A stretch of DNA of 64,000 bases from Sinorhizobium meliloti (GCF_035610345.1 NZ_CP141214.1:216229-280228), one strand, 5' to 3'; counted from the stretch's first letter, positions 17,982 through 26,538 are shown. The notes: a model not told the origin generated them from the sequence alone. Numbers and translations are program-made.

Positions 17982-18559
17982 GCGAGGCCCTCCCGGCGCA
18001 GCGCCGTCTGAACCGCGGGCCGCTGTTCCATCCGTGCGATGTAATCGCCAAACGGCTCGGGCAGAGGGAACCCGAGTTGCGCCGCACCCCATGCCAATTG
18101 GAAGAGATAGGCGTCCGCGACCGTAAAGGTCTCTCCGAAAAGGTGGCCCCGGTCCAAGCGACCCGCGATGAATCCGAACCAGTGCAATATTTCGCGGCCG
18201 GTCGCCTCCCTGACATCTGCCGGAAGCGCCAAGTAGACGGGAAAGCGCTTGTGAATCTCGGTCGCGATGAAGCTCAACATTTCGAGCAGGCGGTATCGGC
18301 CCAAATGGCCAACAGGGGCGAGCTCCGGTGCGCGATCGGCAATCCATGCCAGGATCGCGACATTCTCCGTCAGCAGCTCACCGTCGTCGAACATAAGGGC
18401 AGGCACGTAGCCCGTAGGATTGATGTCCGTGTAACGGCCGCCGCCTTCGATCTGTTTGCTCTCGAGGTCGACCTTGACCAGGTCGAAATGAATTCGAGCC
18501 TCCAGCATCGCGATATGATCGGCCAAGCTGGTGAAACCAGGTGCTGAGTAGAGCTTCAT
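17978..18559 (-). CDS. Glutathione S-transferase
   Basis: A 193-residue GST. The N-terminal thioredoxin-like domain begins MKLYSAPGFTSLADHIAMLE and includes GYVPALMFDDGELLTENVAI (glutathione-binding cis-Pro and Glu-Asn pair). The all-alpha C-terminal domain carries ETFTVADAYLF, the N-capping box. The start is set by GGAGGAG upstream; an ATG 12 codons earlier is not needed. The Ser/Tyr/Cys position after YSAPG suggests a bacterial beta-like class. It is the first gene of a pair with the hydrolase, and a dyad lies in its promoter. Confidence 0.9.
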   Translation of the reverse strand: MKLYSAPGFTSLADHIAMLEARIHFDLVKVDLESKQIEGGGRYTDINPTGYVPALMFDDGELLTENVAILAWIADRAPELAPVGHLGRYRLLEMLSFIATEIHKRFPVYLALPADVREATGREILHWFGFIAGRLDRGHLFGETFTVADAYLFQLAWGAAQLGFPLPEPFGDYIARMEQRPAVQTALRREGLA

Positions 18560-18590
18560 CGTTCCAACTCCTCCGCAAATGATTGTAATT

Positions 18591-18607
18591 TGCAACTGGT
18601 TGCAGTT
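18591..18607. promoter_or_regulatory. Candidate operator upstream of the GST gene
   Basis: Two overlapping dyads occur 32 bases before the GST start: TGCAAC-TG-GTTGCA (6-bp arms) and AACTG-GTTG-CAGTT (5-bp arms). Such a site before a detoxification gene is typical of MarR, TetR or HxlR control, but no such regulator gene is adjacent. Confidence 0.45.
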
Positions 18608-19265
18608 TAGGTAGACTGCTTCGAAAATGCAAGCGGTTTTAGGGCGAGGAGGAATGGGTTCCCTCCTATGCCCGCAGCATCAATATCGGCCGCATGATTG
18701 CCAAGACGATCGAGATTTACGATTTCGCTCGATGAGAAGGTGGGTTTGCTGTGACCGGAGAGGCCGTGCAGCACCAGGGCGAGCCGTTGCGGCTTGAGGC
18801 GCCCGCCCATGTAACATGGAGCGAGAGCGGCGATCATGCCTACTTGGTGGCGCTGGAGCGCGCGGCAAACGACCATGACCGTTCGGCGTGATGGTGATTC
18901 TGCGCGAGCAGGGCAGGTTCGTCCGTATCGATAGGGAGTCTCCACGGATCGTGCAGGATGGCTCCCCGCGCGTGGGCTCAACGACGCCGGCTGTGGGATC
19001 AAGACGCGACGTCGCGGGCCGCGTGCGGGCAAAGCAGACCCACGTATCACCGCAACTACGCGCTGGTCAGTCAGGCACTAGGTTGATCTCGGTTAAAAAC
19101 TGCATGGACTCGCTTGTCAGACTCGACGGTGCGATCTGCCTCATCCACTCACCGTCCTATCGCGGCCATCGGCGGGCGGGTGCTGAAACGGCCAAGGACG
19201 CAAATGTCACCGCGACTGCACGGGCAGGACAGCATCTCACTCTACATCGCGAACGCCAACTGCCT
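18608..19265. other. Long intergenic stretch without a supportable gene
   Basis: About 650 bases between the GST promoter and the GNAT gene. A 147-codon open frame runs on the minus strand at 18607-19050 and shorter ones on both strands, but none shows a recognisable domain or a ribosome-binding site. It may be the remains of decayed genes. Confidence 0.4.
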
Positions 19266-19793
19266 TTATAGCGCTTGATACATAATGAAGGCGTCAACGT
19301 AACCATGCGTCGGGTGCCTGAACGCGCCGGGCAATGTGCCCACGACTTCAAAACCCATTTTCTGCCATAGCGAAATGGCCCGCAGGTTGGTGCTCACGAC
19401 GAAGTTGAACTGCATCGCCCGATACCCGTGGGCGCGGGCGGTTGTCATTGAGTGTTCGCACAAACTACGTGCGACGCCTTTACCGGTCGCATTAGGTGCT
19501 GTGACGTATCCACAGTTGCAAACATGCTGACCACCGCCCGCCTGATTGGAACGCATGTAATAGGTGCCGAGGATGGCGCCCGCTTGCTCGGCAACGAAGA
19601 CTTCCTTGTCTGCTCCCATCCAGTACGCGAGAGCCTCTGCCCGGCTCAGGTTGGGATCAAGCGCATAGGTTTCTCCCGCTCGGATTATGGGTTCAATAAT
19701 TGACCAGACGGCGGGAGCGTCTGCGGATGAGGCGGGGCGAATATACATGGCGGCATCATTAGCCTTGGCGGAAGGCGCTGAGAAGCGGGTCAT
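19266..19793 (-). CDS. GNAT family N-acetyltransferase
   Basis: A 175-residue Gcn5-related acetyltransferase. The acetyl-CoA-binding motif A is visible as VTAPNATGKGVARSLCEHSM (about residues 102-121), followed by GYRAMQFNFVVSTN and the motif-B region LWQKMGFEVVGTLPG. The AAAGGA before MTRFSAPSAK supports the longer start; an internal MYIRPASS start is possible. The sequence is like L-amino-acid or general small-molecule acetyltransferases of rhizobia. The acceptor substrate is unknown. It stands alone, with non-coding stretches on both sides. Confidence 0.88.
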   Translation of the reverse strand: MTRFSAPSAKANDAAMYIRPASSADAPAVWSIIEPIIRAGETYALDPNLSRAEALAYWMGADKEVFVAEQAGAILGTYYMRSNQAGGGQHVCNCGYVTAPNATGKGVARSLCEHSMTTARAHGYRAMQFNFVVSTNLRAISLWQKMGFEVVGTLPGAFRHPTHGYVDAFIMYQAL

Positions 19794-20101
19794 GGTGTTT
19801 TATCCTTTGCGCACTGGTAAATGGCGGCTCCGCCTCGGCGCTTCGAGGTTGCATCACCCTCCACGCGAAATCGAAAGAGCCAACCTGACCTTTCGTCCCG
19901 AGTTTGTGCTGATGGGCCGAGGAATCCGGCCGGTACGCGGCCGAGGCTCTGCGGCTTGAGCGTCATCCGCACCGTCATGGCATCGACCAGCATCTTGTCC
20001 CAGCCGGAGAGGAAGCACCCGAGATGGTGCTTGCTCCGCGTCGAACCGGCGGCGCCGGCATCCACAGCGTCGCCTCGGCGGTTATGGGCGCGGAGCGCTG
20101 G
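19794..20101. other. Intergenic stretch, no supportable gene
   Basis: About 308 bases between the GNAT gene and the GntR gene. A 91-codon open frame on the minus strand has no recognisable feature. Nothing further is seen. Confidence 0.4.
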
Positions 20102-20818
20102 TCAGCGTTGATCAAGCAATTTGATCTGGAGATCTTCCCAGTGCTCCTGGAACGCCTCCCGCGCCGTATCGTAGTGGCGGCTTTTCAAGCTGTTGATGAG
20201 CCGCTCGTGTTCTTCCGCCATTTCTTCGGCAGTAGCGTAGAAATCCTGCCGCTGTGCGAGGAGAAGCTCGATCTCGCCCTCTAGGTCTGAATAGGTTCGC
20301 TTCAGCCGAGCGCTGCCACTAGCGGCGATAATCGCGCGGTGGAAGTCACGGTCCGCGCCAACCAACAGGGATCTGTCGGTGGATAGAGTCGACCTGTGCA
20401 TAACCTCGACCGCCTCCAGCGCCTTAGATGGGATGACGCCGGTCATCACGATCAGACGAATGGCCTCGCCTTCGATGGCGCCGCGCACGCGTGTGATATC
20501 AACGATATCGTCGGGCCCGAATTCAGGCACCACAAAGCCTCTGTTCGGTATCTGCCGCAGCAGGCCCTGCGTGACGAGCACCTGGGCTGCTGTACGGAAT
20601 GTGTGCCGCGAGGTCGAATGCTCCTCGCACATCTTCACGTCGCGAAGGAACTCGCCCGGATGGAAATCTCCCGACAAGATGCGCCGTCGCAAGGCGTGTG
20701 TCAGGGTTTCCACCGCGCTAGCCGGCATGGGCTCGACTTTCATCTCAAGATCTTCGGCTTGATTCGTGGCGTGCAGCGTCGGCATGGCTGTGGCTCTGCT
20801 CGTTGATTTTGTTTTCAT
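20102..20818 (-). CDS. GntR-family regulator (FCD/FadR subfamily)
   Basis: A 238-residue GntR regulator starting at MKTKSTSRA. The winged helix-turn-helix lies at about residues 35-95 (ETLTHALRRRILSGDFHPGE, then TSRHTFRTAAQVLVTQGLL). The C-terminal FCD ligand domain has the metal- or acid-binding pattern DRDFHRAIIAASGSARL. FCD regulators usually respond to the substrate of the neighbouring operon. Here that is the aminotransferase and kinase encoded just upstream on the same strand, and the three genes are probably one transcript. An earlier Met ten codons upstream is possible. Confidence 0.88.
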   Translation of the reverse strand: MKTKSTSRATAMPTLHATNQAEDLEMKVEPMPASAVETLTHALRRRILSGDFHPGEFLRDVKMCEEHSTSRHTFRTAAQVLVTQGLLRQIPNRGFVVPEFGPDDIVDITRVRGAIEGEAIRLIVMTGVIPSKALEAVEVMHRSTLSTDRSLLVGADRDFHRAIIAASGSARLKRTYSDLEGEIELLLAQRQDFYATAEEMAEEHERLINSLKSRHYDTAREAFQEHWEDLQIKLLDQR

Positions 20819-20874
20819 ACCTACGCCACATGCGGCGGCATAGGGCAAGGGAGATGATCTTGTGCGCCCGGGTC

Positions 20875-22245
20875 CTAGATCTGGACGGACCGAAGCGCCT
20901 CGTCGACACCCTCGAGCAGACGCGCCGCATTGGCCGATGTGAAGATGAGCGGGGGCCTGATCTTGAGGATATGCGCGTCCGCTCCCGTCGCGGAAATGAG
21001 GATGCGCCGGTCGCGCAATGCATTGACGGCAGCAAGCGCACGGTCCATGTCCGGCGTTTTCCGGTCTCTATCCCTGACGAGTTCGACGGCGAAATAGAGG
21101 CCGGCCCCGCGAACATCGCCGACGAATTCATATTTCTTCTGCAGGTCCCGCAGGCCGTCGAGGATTTCGCGGCCGACCTTGGCGGCGTTGTCCAACAGGC
21201 CCTCTTCGAGGATCGTGTCGAGCACGGCCCTTGCAGCGGCGATAGCGACGGAGTTGCCGCCAAACGTGTTGAAGTAGCGCATGCTGGAACCGAATTCGGC
21301 GATTAGTTCGGGCCGCAGGACTACGCCGGCAACGGGATAGCCGTTGCCCATGGGCTTGCCCATTGTCACGATGTCCGGATCGACCATGTGACGGGAGTGG
21401 CCCCAAAAATGGGTGCCGGTCCGCCCGAATCCGGACTGCACCTCGTCGGCGATGAACAGGCCGCCTGCCTTACGCACCACTTCCGCCACCGGCGCCAAGA
21501 CGTCCGTCGGATCGACATAGAGACCATCGGAGGAGAAGACGGAGTCGGCGATGAAGGCCGCTAGGCCGCCGCCATGCCGCTCGATGTCCGCGATCTGCCG
21601 TGCGACGTCCTCCGCCATCCGCCGGCCGATTTCCTCGACGGGTAGGCGGTAGGAATCGGGCGCGGCGACCGTGCGGACATAGGGATCCAGAGCCGACTTC
21701 TTGCCGAGCGACGGCGAGATTGCCGCTATCGCGCCGCTGTTGCCGTGATAGGCTTCGGCCGTGACGATGACGCCGGTCTTGCGTGTGTAGTAACGCGCGA
21801 TACGCAAGGCGAGATCGTTGGCTTCCGAGCCGGTGCATGTGAACATCGCGCATCCGGTTCGGCCGAGTTCGCCACCGAACGTATTGATCAGGGCTTCGGC
21901 ATAGTCCAGCAGGGGCTCCTGCATGTAACGCGTGTGGGTACAGAGTACCTCGAGCTGCTTCTGGATCGCCTCGATGACGCGTGGATGAGAGTGACCCAGC
22001 GATACCACGTTGTTATAGGCGTCGAGATATTCGTCACCGTGCCTGTCATAGAGGAAGACGCCCTTGGCACGGGAGATCTCAACCGGCGACTTGTAGAAGA
22101 GCCGATAAGCGGGCCCGAGCAGCCTTTGCCGCCTGGCGATATGCGCCAAATTTTCGCTTGTGAGATGAGACGTGTCCTGGGGGTTGAAGCCATTTGGCAT
22201 GTCGCCACGGAAGCCCTTGGGCAGGGTAGTCGATTGCTGGGACAT
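20875..22245 (-). CDS. Class III PLP-dependent aminotransferase / phospholyase-like
   Basis: A 456-residue fold-type I class III PLP enzyme, starting MSQQSTTLPK. It shows the cofactor-binding GSEANDLALRIARYYT, IADEVQSGFGRTGTHFWGH (PLP Asp), and the Schiff-base lysine in DIVTMGKPMGNGYPVAG. The YNNVVSLGHSHPRV region is shared with the AGXT2L group, whose vertebrate members are ethanolamine-phosphate and 5-phosphohydroxylysine phospholyases rather than transaminases. The next gene upstream on the same strand is a hydroxylysine-kinase-like phosphotransferase with only 8 bases between them. This makes a kinase-then-lyase route plausible. An ordinary omega-transaminase role remains possible. Confidence 0.88.
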   Translation of the reverse strand: MSQQSTTLPKGFRGDMPNGFNPQDTSHLTSENLAHIARRQRLLGPAYRLFYKSPVEISRAKGVFLYDRHGDEYLDAYNNVVSLGHSHPRVIEAIQKQLEVLCTHTRYMQEPLLDYAEALINTFGGELGRTGCAMFTCTGSEANDLALRIARYYTRKTGVIVTAEAYHGNSGAIAAISPSLGKKSALDPYVRTVAAPDSYRLPVEEIGRRMAEDVARQIADIERHGGGLAAFIADSVFSSDGLYVDPTDVLAPVAEVVRKAGGLFIADEVQSGFGRTGTHFWGHSRHMVDPDIVTMGKPMGNGYPVAGVVLRPELIAEFGSSMRYFNTFGGNSVAIAAARAVLDTILEEGLLDNAAKVGREILDGLRDLQKKYEFVGDVRGAGLYFAVELVRDRDRKTPDMDRALAAVNALRDRRILISATGADAHILKIRPPLIFTSANAARLLEGVDEALRSVQI

Positions 22246-22253
22246 CACGGTTC

Positions 22254-23318
22254 CTATCGTGTCAGAAGATCGGAAATCTGTGCGGTCGAAATCGAGTGGA
22301 ACCACTCGAGGTGGGCCCAGCCGGCTTCGGTATGGCGCAGGATATAGCGGCTATTCTCCGGGAAGATTTCGGCGCGCCAGCACGTCAACAGCGCACGGAC
22401 CGCAAGACGGCCCATCGACAGGAAGGGAATGAGCCGGAGTTCCTCGTCCGTCAGTTCGGCGTGGCGGAGATAGCCGCGCAGAACGTCGCGCGGTTCGTCG
22501 AACAGGTCACGCCGGTTCCCATGGTCGAACGTTTTTGGCATTTGATTCATCAACGCCGTGGAGACATCAACGGCGACAGCGGTACGGACCGCATCGCCGA
22601 AGTCGATGACGCCGGTCAGGAACTGCGGGCTGGCGTGATTGACGACTAGGTTCGACGTATTGAAGTCGTTGTGGAGCACCTGCCGCCGGCACAGGTCGAG
22701 GCTCGGCTTGACTTCGGCAAACCGCTCGAGCGCGCGGACGGTCCAGGCCCGCTTGCCGCCCCTGGGGATGAAACTCAACAGATCGGCGAGATCCAGCAGA
22801 TGGGTGACGTCCCATGCCAGCGCCCGGCCGTCTGCGGGATGCGAGAAATCGGCCATGGAATGACGCAGCTTTGCCAGGATTTCACCGATCCGCTCGCGCT
22901 GTGGGGCTGTGGCAGATGTCCGGTCGAGCGGCGTACCGGGGAGAAAGGTGATGAGCCGCACCACCCGCCGCTCGCCGGCCCTGGTGGTGACGCTGGGCAA
23001 ATCCACACCGTCGGCGTCGCGAACTGCACGGGGGACGGGTAGATCTGGCGCCCGCTGCTCGAGATGACGCAGCAGGGCGACCTGAAAATCGAGCTCCTCC
23101 ATCCGCTCGGAAGGATGAGCGATCTTCAGCACAAACTTCCCCCGGGCCGCGCAGTTGAGGAGGAACGTGTCGTCTTTCTCGGTTTCAAAGCGCGTGGCCG
23201 AGCCTCGCGCGCCATATAGCCGTTCGGCGATTTCTTCGGCTTCCGCAGCGCCCACGGGGTGGCACACCTCGGAAAGCTCAGGGACGCGGGCTGGCCCGCA
23301 CTGATGCTTGTGACCCAT
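22254..23318 (-). CDS. Phosphotransferase, hydroxylysine kinase/APH-like
   Basis: A 354-residue kinase of the aminoglycoside phosphotransferase/choline kinase fold. The N-lobe has FVLKIAHPSE (ATP-binding Lys). The catalytic loop is VLHNDFNTSNLVV (HNDxxxxN) and the metal-binding Asp is in GVIDFGDAVRT. The pattern AEEIAERLYGARGSATRFET at the N terminus resembles AGPHD1 hydroxylysine kinases, not antibiotic kinases. It is the promoter-proximal gene of the kinase-aminotransferase-GntR operon. The likely substrate is a hydroxylated amine or amino acid; this is inference from family and context. Confidence 0.85.
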   Translation of the reverse strand: MGHKHQCGPARVPELSEVCHPVGAAEAEEIAERLYGARGSATRFETEKDDTFLLNCAARGKFVLKIAHPSERMEELDFQVALLRHLEQRAPDLPVPRAVRDADGVDLPSVTTRAGERRVVRLITFLPGTPLDRTSATAPQRERIGEILAKLRHSMADFSHPADGRALAWDVTHLLDLADLLSFIPRGGKRAWTVRALERFAEVKPSLDLCRRQVLHNDFNTSNLVVNHASPQFLTGVIDFGDAVRTAVAVDVSTALMNQMPKTFDHGNRRDLFDEPRDVLRGYLRHAELTDEELRLIPFLSMGRLAVRALLTCWRAEIFPENSRYILRHTEAGWAHLEWFHSISTAQISDLLTR

Positions 23319-23861
23319 CTTTAACTCATTCAGATCTTGCCTCGGGAATGGGCAGCTCGAGGCCTTAGTATCTCACTTTCCGATTTTTGTACAACAATTT
23401 ATTTTTTGATTGAAATTTCTTGCCGTTTGAATGGACTTTCTCTGCCCAAGGACGATTAACGAATGCGCGAGATTTTCTGGTGACTGCGTACACGAAACGA
23501 GCGAATACCAGCGATTTGCGTCGCATCACCGCGCAATTTGTGTTGTGTGAATAACGACGCACTCAAGCTGCCGGAAAGCAGCAGGGCGATCGGTCTGGAA
23601 AAATTGTTGGACAATTTAGTTGCCATTGCCACAAAGTTATGCCAATGTCCTCCCCACTGGCCGGAGTGCAGCAAGCAAGTTGGAGTGCTCCGCTGGGTGG
23701 AATTGGCCCGATACCAAAAGAGGCGAAGGCAATGAAACTGATCAGATACGCTGCCGCATTGCGGTCTATCGGCACCGCGACTCTTTAGACGAGGCGGCAT
23801 GCCCAGCAACCTGACCTTGTATAGGCACACTGTGCCGTGAAAATTGGAAGGAATACACGCC
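23319..23861. promoter_or_regulatory. Divergent intergenic region
   Basis: A 543-base spacer between the divergent kinase and dehalogenase genes. It contains a distinctly AT-rich patch at about 23375-23420, a likely promoter/operator zone for the kinase operon. Short open frames on either strand carry no recognisable domain. Confidence 0.4.
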
Positions 23862-24551
23862 ATGACTCGATTTCGACCGAAGTACGTCACCTTCGACTGC
23901 TACGGCACACTCACCAATTTCGATATGGCCGGCGCTGCGCGACGCGTCTACGCCGAGCGCCTCTCCCCAGAAGCGATGGCCGGCTTTGTCGAGGCTTTTA
24001 GAGGCTATCGCCTTGACGAGGTGTTAGGGCCATGGAAACCTTTCCTCGAAGTGGTGCACAATTCCATCGAACGCACTTGCAAACGCATCGGTATCCCGTT
24101 CAAACCCGAAGACGCGCAACGCGTGTATGACGAAGTGCCAACCTGGGGTCCGCACCCGGACGTCCCGGCTGGCCTGTCCAGGGTGGCCGAGGAAATTCCG
24201 CTGGTCATCCTGTCGAACTCCATGAACAGCCTGATCATGTCGAACGTGGAAAAGCTGGGCGCGCCCATCCATATGGTCATCACGGCGGAAGAAGTCGGGG
24301 CATACAAACCTCTGATGAAGGGCTTCGAATACATGCTCGACAAGCTCGGCTGCGGGCCCGAAGACATTACTCATGTGTCCTCATCCTTCCGTTACGACCT
24401 GATGACCGCCTATGACCTGGGCATCAAGAGCAAGGTCTGGGTCAACCGCGGCCATGAGCCAGCCAATCCCTATTACGAATATACCGAGATCGAGGATATG
24501 GGCGGGTTAGCCGCCGCCGTTGGCCTGGAGCCCGCACTCAAGCGCGCCTGA
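23862..24551 (+). CDS. Haloacid dehalogenase, type II
   Basis: A 229-residue HAD-superfamily hydrolase starting MTRFRPKYVTFDCYGTLTNF, where Asp12 of the DCYGT motif I is the nucleophile. Motif II is LVILSNSMNSL. Motif III Lys lies in EEVGAYKPLMKGF, and motif IV is less typical (HVSSSFRYDLMTAYDLG, with Ser-Ser-Ser-Phe-Arg-Tyr-Asp). This layout is that of type II haloacid dehalogenases, which remove halide from 2-haloacids, though many members act on phosphoesters. GGAAGG precedes the start. It is divergent from the kinase operon and followed by a terminator. Confidence 0.85.
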   Translation: MTRFRPKYVTFDCYGTLTNFDMAGAARRVYAERLSPEAMAGFVEAFRGYRLDEVLGPWKPFLEVVHNSIERTCKRIGIPFKPEDAQRVYDEVPTWGPHPDVPAGLSRVAEEIPLVILSNSMNSLIMSNVEKLGAPIHMVITAEEVGAYKPLMKGFEYMLDKLGCGPEDITHVSSSFRYDLMTAYDLGIKSKVWVNRGHEPANPYYEYTEIEDMGGLAAAVGLEPALKRA

Positions 24552-24582
24552 AAAAATAACGCTCAGGCACTGTTGCTACGAT

Positions 24583-24618
24583 GAGACCGGGGCGGTTCAT
24601 TCGCCCCTTCTCTTTATC
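24583..24618 (+). terminator. Rho-independent terminator after the dehalogenase gene
   Basis: GGGGCG and CGCCCC form a 6-bp stem with a 7-base loop, extended by GAGA/TCTC outside, and followed by the T-rich TTCTCTTTAT. It begins 31 bases after the stop. A second hairpin (GCCTGA/TCAGGC) overlaps the stop itself. Confidence 0.7.
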
Positions 24619-25119
24619 GTTCGAAGGGGAGCAAAGCACGGCCTTTCCGGGTACCCCTTCCGCACGAGTGACCTGCTGGCGTTAGAGGATGGTGTGATCC
24701 GAACGTGACGCAACGGCACGTCGCTCTCGGGACGCGTTCGTTGCACGGCCGCTATCGAGTCCGCTTCGAATAACAGGGGCTGTTCCTCAACGACCGGGGC
24801 GTACAGCGGTCGTCCGCGAAGGGTGCGGGAATGACTGGACCGGGTGGCAAGCGGTCGCTCGCAGCGATTAGCATGAAGGGGCGGGATGCGAGACGAGCCG
24901 CCGTTCAGCGTGACCTGCTTCATTTCGGATCTGCGAGGATCCTTGGGGCGACGGCAAAGATCAGAGATTTTGCCAAGGTGGAATCCTGGGAACCTATGAC
25001 TGCAGAAGGAAGCGAGCGGGCGCTAAACCAAAGTTTTTCCAGGCCCGGACGCACCTCTTAGAACGCGATGTCGATGCCCGTTTGCTCGAGAAACCGGCAG
25101 GAAAATTGCCACTGTCCAG
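24619..25119. other. Intergenic stretch, no supportable gene
   Basis: About 500 bases between the dehalogenase terminator and the convergent XRE gene. Only short open frames without recognisable features occur on both strands. Confidence 0.4.
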
Positions 25120-25419
25120 TTAAGGCACCCGGTCAGGTGCAACTATACCGCCTTCATTCTCAAGAATGTCGATGCGTTTAGCTTCTGATCCAGTAAATTT
25201 CAGGCGCACACCAATGCCGGCGCCATTGTCAGGAATGAAGACGGCGCCGGCTCTTTCCAGAGCCGATTGCAAGGCAAACATTTCATCATCACCCGGTTTG
25301 TCGAGCTTGCGCTCAAAACGCAGCACGGTTTCCACGCCAACGCCGGCAGATATTGCGAGACGCTCGGGCGAGAGGTCGGTAAGTGCACGTGCCGCACGAC
25401 ATTGGGAGCCAGTGATCAT
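25120..25419 (-). CDS. Small XRE-type helix-turn-helix regulator
   Basis: A 99-residue protein starting MITGSQCRAARALTDLS. Residues about 3-60 form an XRE helix-turn-helix (RLAISAGVGVETVLRFERKL). The C-terminal half, with GAVFIPDNGAGIGVRLKF and a tail rich in acidic residues, is the shape of a frequent rhizobial single-domain regulator of unknown target. AGGAGAA lies upstream. It is the last of three minus-strand genes with rnk and the ptsN-like gene, though a gap of about 140 bases separates it from rnk. Confidence 0.85.
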   Translation of the reverse strand: MITGSQCRAARALTDLSPERLAISAGVGVETVLRFERKLDKPGDDEMFALQSALERAGAVFIPDNGAGIGVRLKFTGSEAKRIDILENEGGIVAPDRVP

Positions 25420-25561
25420 GGTTATTCTCCTTTTCTACAAACAAGACCGCCCCAGCATCGGGGCGATCAATCGTAGCCATTCGGCCAGCAAGGTGGCGAA
25501 TTTGCCACGCTCGAGCTGATCGGGGAAAGGATCCCGACGCCAGCGATAATCGTTCTCTACT

Positions 25562-26014
25562 TTATGCAAGAAGGCTTGACGTCTCGGAGGAACGGAGGAC
25601 TTCGCTTTCCGCCCGATGTTGAGTAACCGCAAACACCGTCAGCTTGTGCCCCCTATCATCCCGTCCGCTCCAATCCATGGTCTGGCCGGCGGACAAGCCG
25701 AGAAGGCCAGTTCCGATGGGGGTCAGGTTGGATATCCTGCCTTCGGAAATATCTGCGTCTATCGGGAACACGAGTGTCACTGTTCGCCCATCAACGGTGT
25801 CAGCTTCATACTCAACCGTCGATCCCATTCGAACGACATTCGGAGGCCCCGAGGTGCCCGCAACCACGAGTGCGCGTTCGAGCTCAATCAAGAGACCATC
25901 GGAAACCTCGGGAAGGCGATCAGCCGCAGCAAGAGCAAGTTTATTCAATCGCTGGTAATCCGTCTCGCCAATCACGATCGAAGGCTTTTGTGAGTTCTGG
26001 AGGTGCTTCTTCAT
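25562..26014 (-). CDS. rnk: Rnk-type regulator of nucleoside diphosphate kinase (GreA/GreB fold)
   Basis: A protein of about 150 residues with the Rnk architecture. A short N-terminal coiled coil (YQRLNKLALAAADRLPEVSD) is followed by a GreA/GreB C-terminal FKBP-like domain (VRMGSTVEYE, LVFPIDADISEGRISNLTPI, GLLGLSAGQTMDW). Rnk binds RNA polymerase in the secondary-channel manner and affects nucleotide kinase levels. I start at MKKHLQNSQK because GAGGAG lies 6 bases upstream. An earlier ATG at 26035 overlaps the upstream ptsN-like stop as ATGA and would add 7 residues. Cotranscribed with the ptsN-like gene. Confidence 0.87.
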   Translation of the reverse strand: MKKHLQNSQKPSIVIGETDYQRLNKLALAAADRLPEVSDGLLIELERALVVAGTSGPPNVVRMGSTVEYEADTVDGRTVTLVFPIDADISEGRISNLTPIGTGLLGLSAGQTMDWSGRDDRGHKLTVFAVTQHRAESEVLRSSETSSLLA

Positions 26015-26031
26015 TTTCCGCTCCTCAGTGT

Positions 26032-26538
26032 TCATCTTAGTGCCACCGAGTGCGCGACATTGGTCCGCCATGGGATACCGTTGACCTGCCTTGCCTCGAT
26101 CATAAAAATCGCCATCACCTCCTCGGGGGATTGGGCCAGCCGGAGCCCCTCCCTGATCAGCGGCGCGCGCACCATGCGGAATAGTCGCGACAACGCAGGC
26201 AAGAAGGTACCAGCCTCAGAGCGGGGCCAAAGCACGGTAAAGACGAGATCGACGGGATCGCTGTCGGGGCTGTTGAAATCTATCGGAGGAGCCAGTCGCG
26301 TAAATGACGCTACAGGCGACGAGATTGAGCGCAGCAATGCGTGCGGGACGGCGATGCCACGGCCGATGGCGGTTGAGCCGAGCCGCTCCCGCCTCCAAAT
26401 GCTCCGAAGAATCGCTTGGTCATCAAGCCCGGTTCCTCGCGCAAGTTTGACAGCGATCCTGGACAGCGCCGAGTGCTTTCCCTTTGTCGCAAGGTCAATG
26501 GTAATATTTTCTTCTGACAGGTTGCCGAACGTCATCAT
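26032..26538 (-). CDS. PTS EIIA-Ntr-like protein (PtsN family)
   Basis: A 168-residue PTS IIA domain of the nitrogen-regulatory (PtsN) type. The phosphorylatable histidine is His66 in GRGIAVPHALL. The preceding LARGTGLDDQAILRSIWRRE and following DPVDLVFTVLWP are characteristic. EIIA-Ntr proteins relay phosphate from EI-Ntr and NPr to control potassium transport, PHB and nitrogen metabolism. This is a second, isolated copy, since it is not beside rpoN/hpf as the housekeeping ptsN is. Coupling to rnk suggests a stress or energy-status role (inference). Confidence 0.85.
   Translation of the reverse strand: MMTFGNLSEENITIDLATKGKHSALSRIAVKLARGTGLDDQAILRSIWRRERLGSTAIGRGIAVPHALLRSISSPVASFTRLAPPIDFNSPDSDPVDLVFTVLWPRSEAGTFLPALSRLFRMVRAPLIREGLRLAQSPEEVMAIFMIEARQVNGIPWRTNVAHSVALR

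Noticed and set aside
18607..19050. 147-codon open frame on the minus strand
   Set aside because: No domain, no ribosome-binding site and a low-complexity Arg/Ser/Pro start; likely random in GC-rich DNA.
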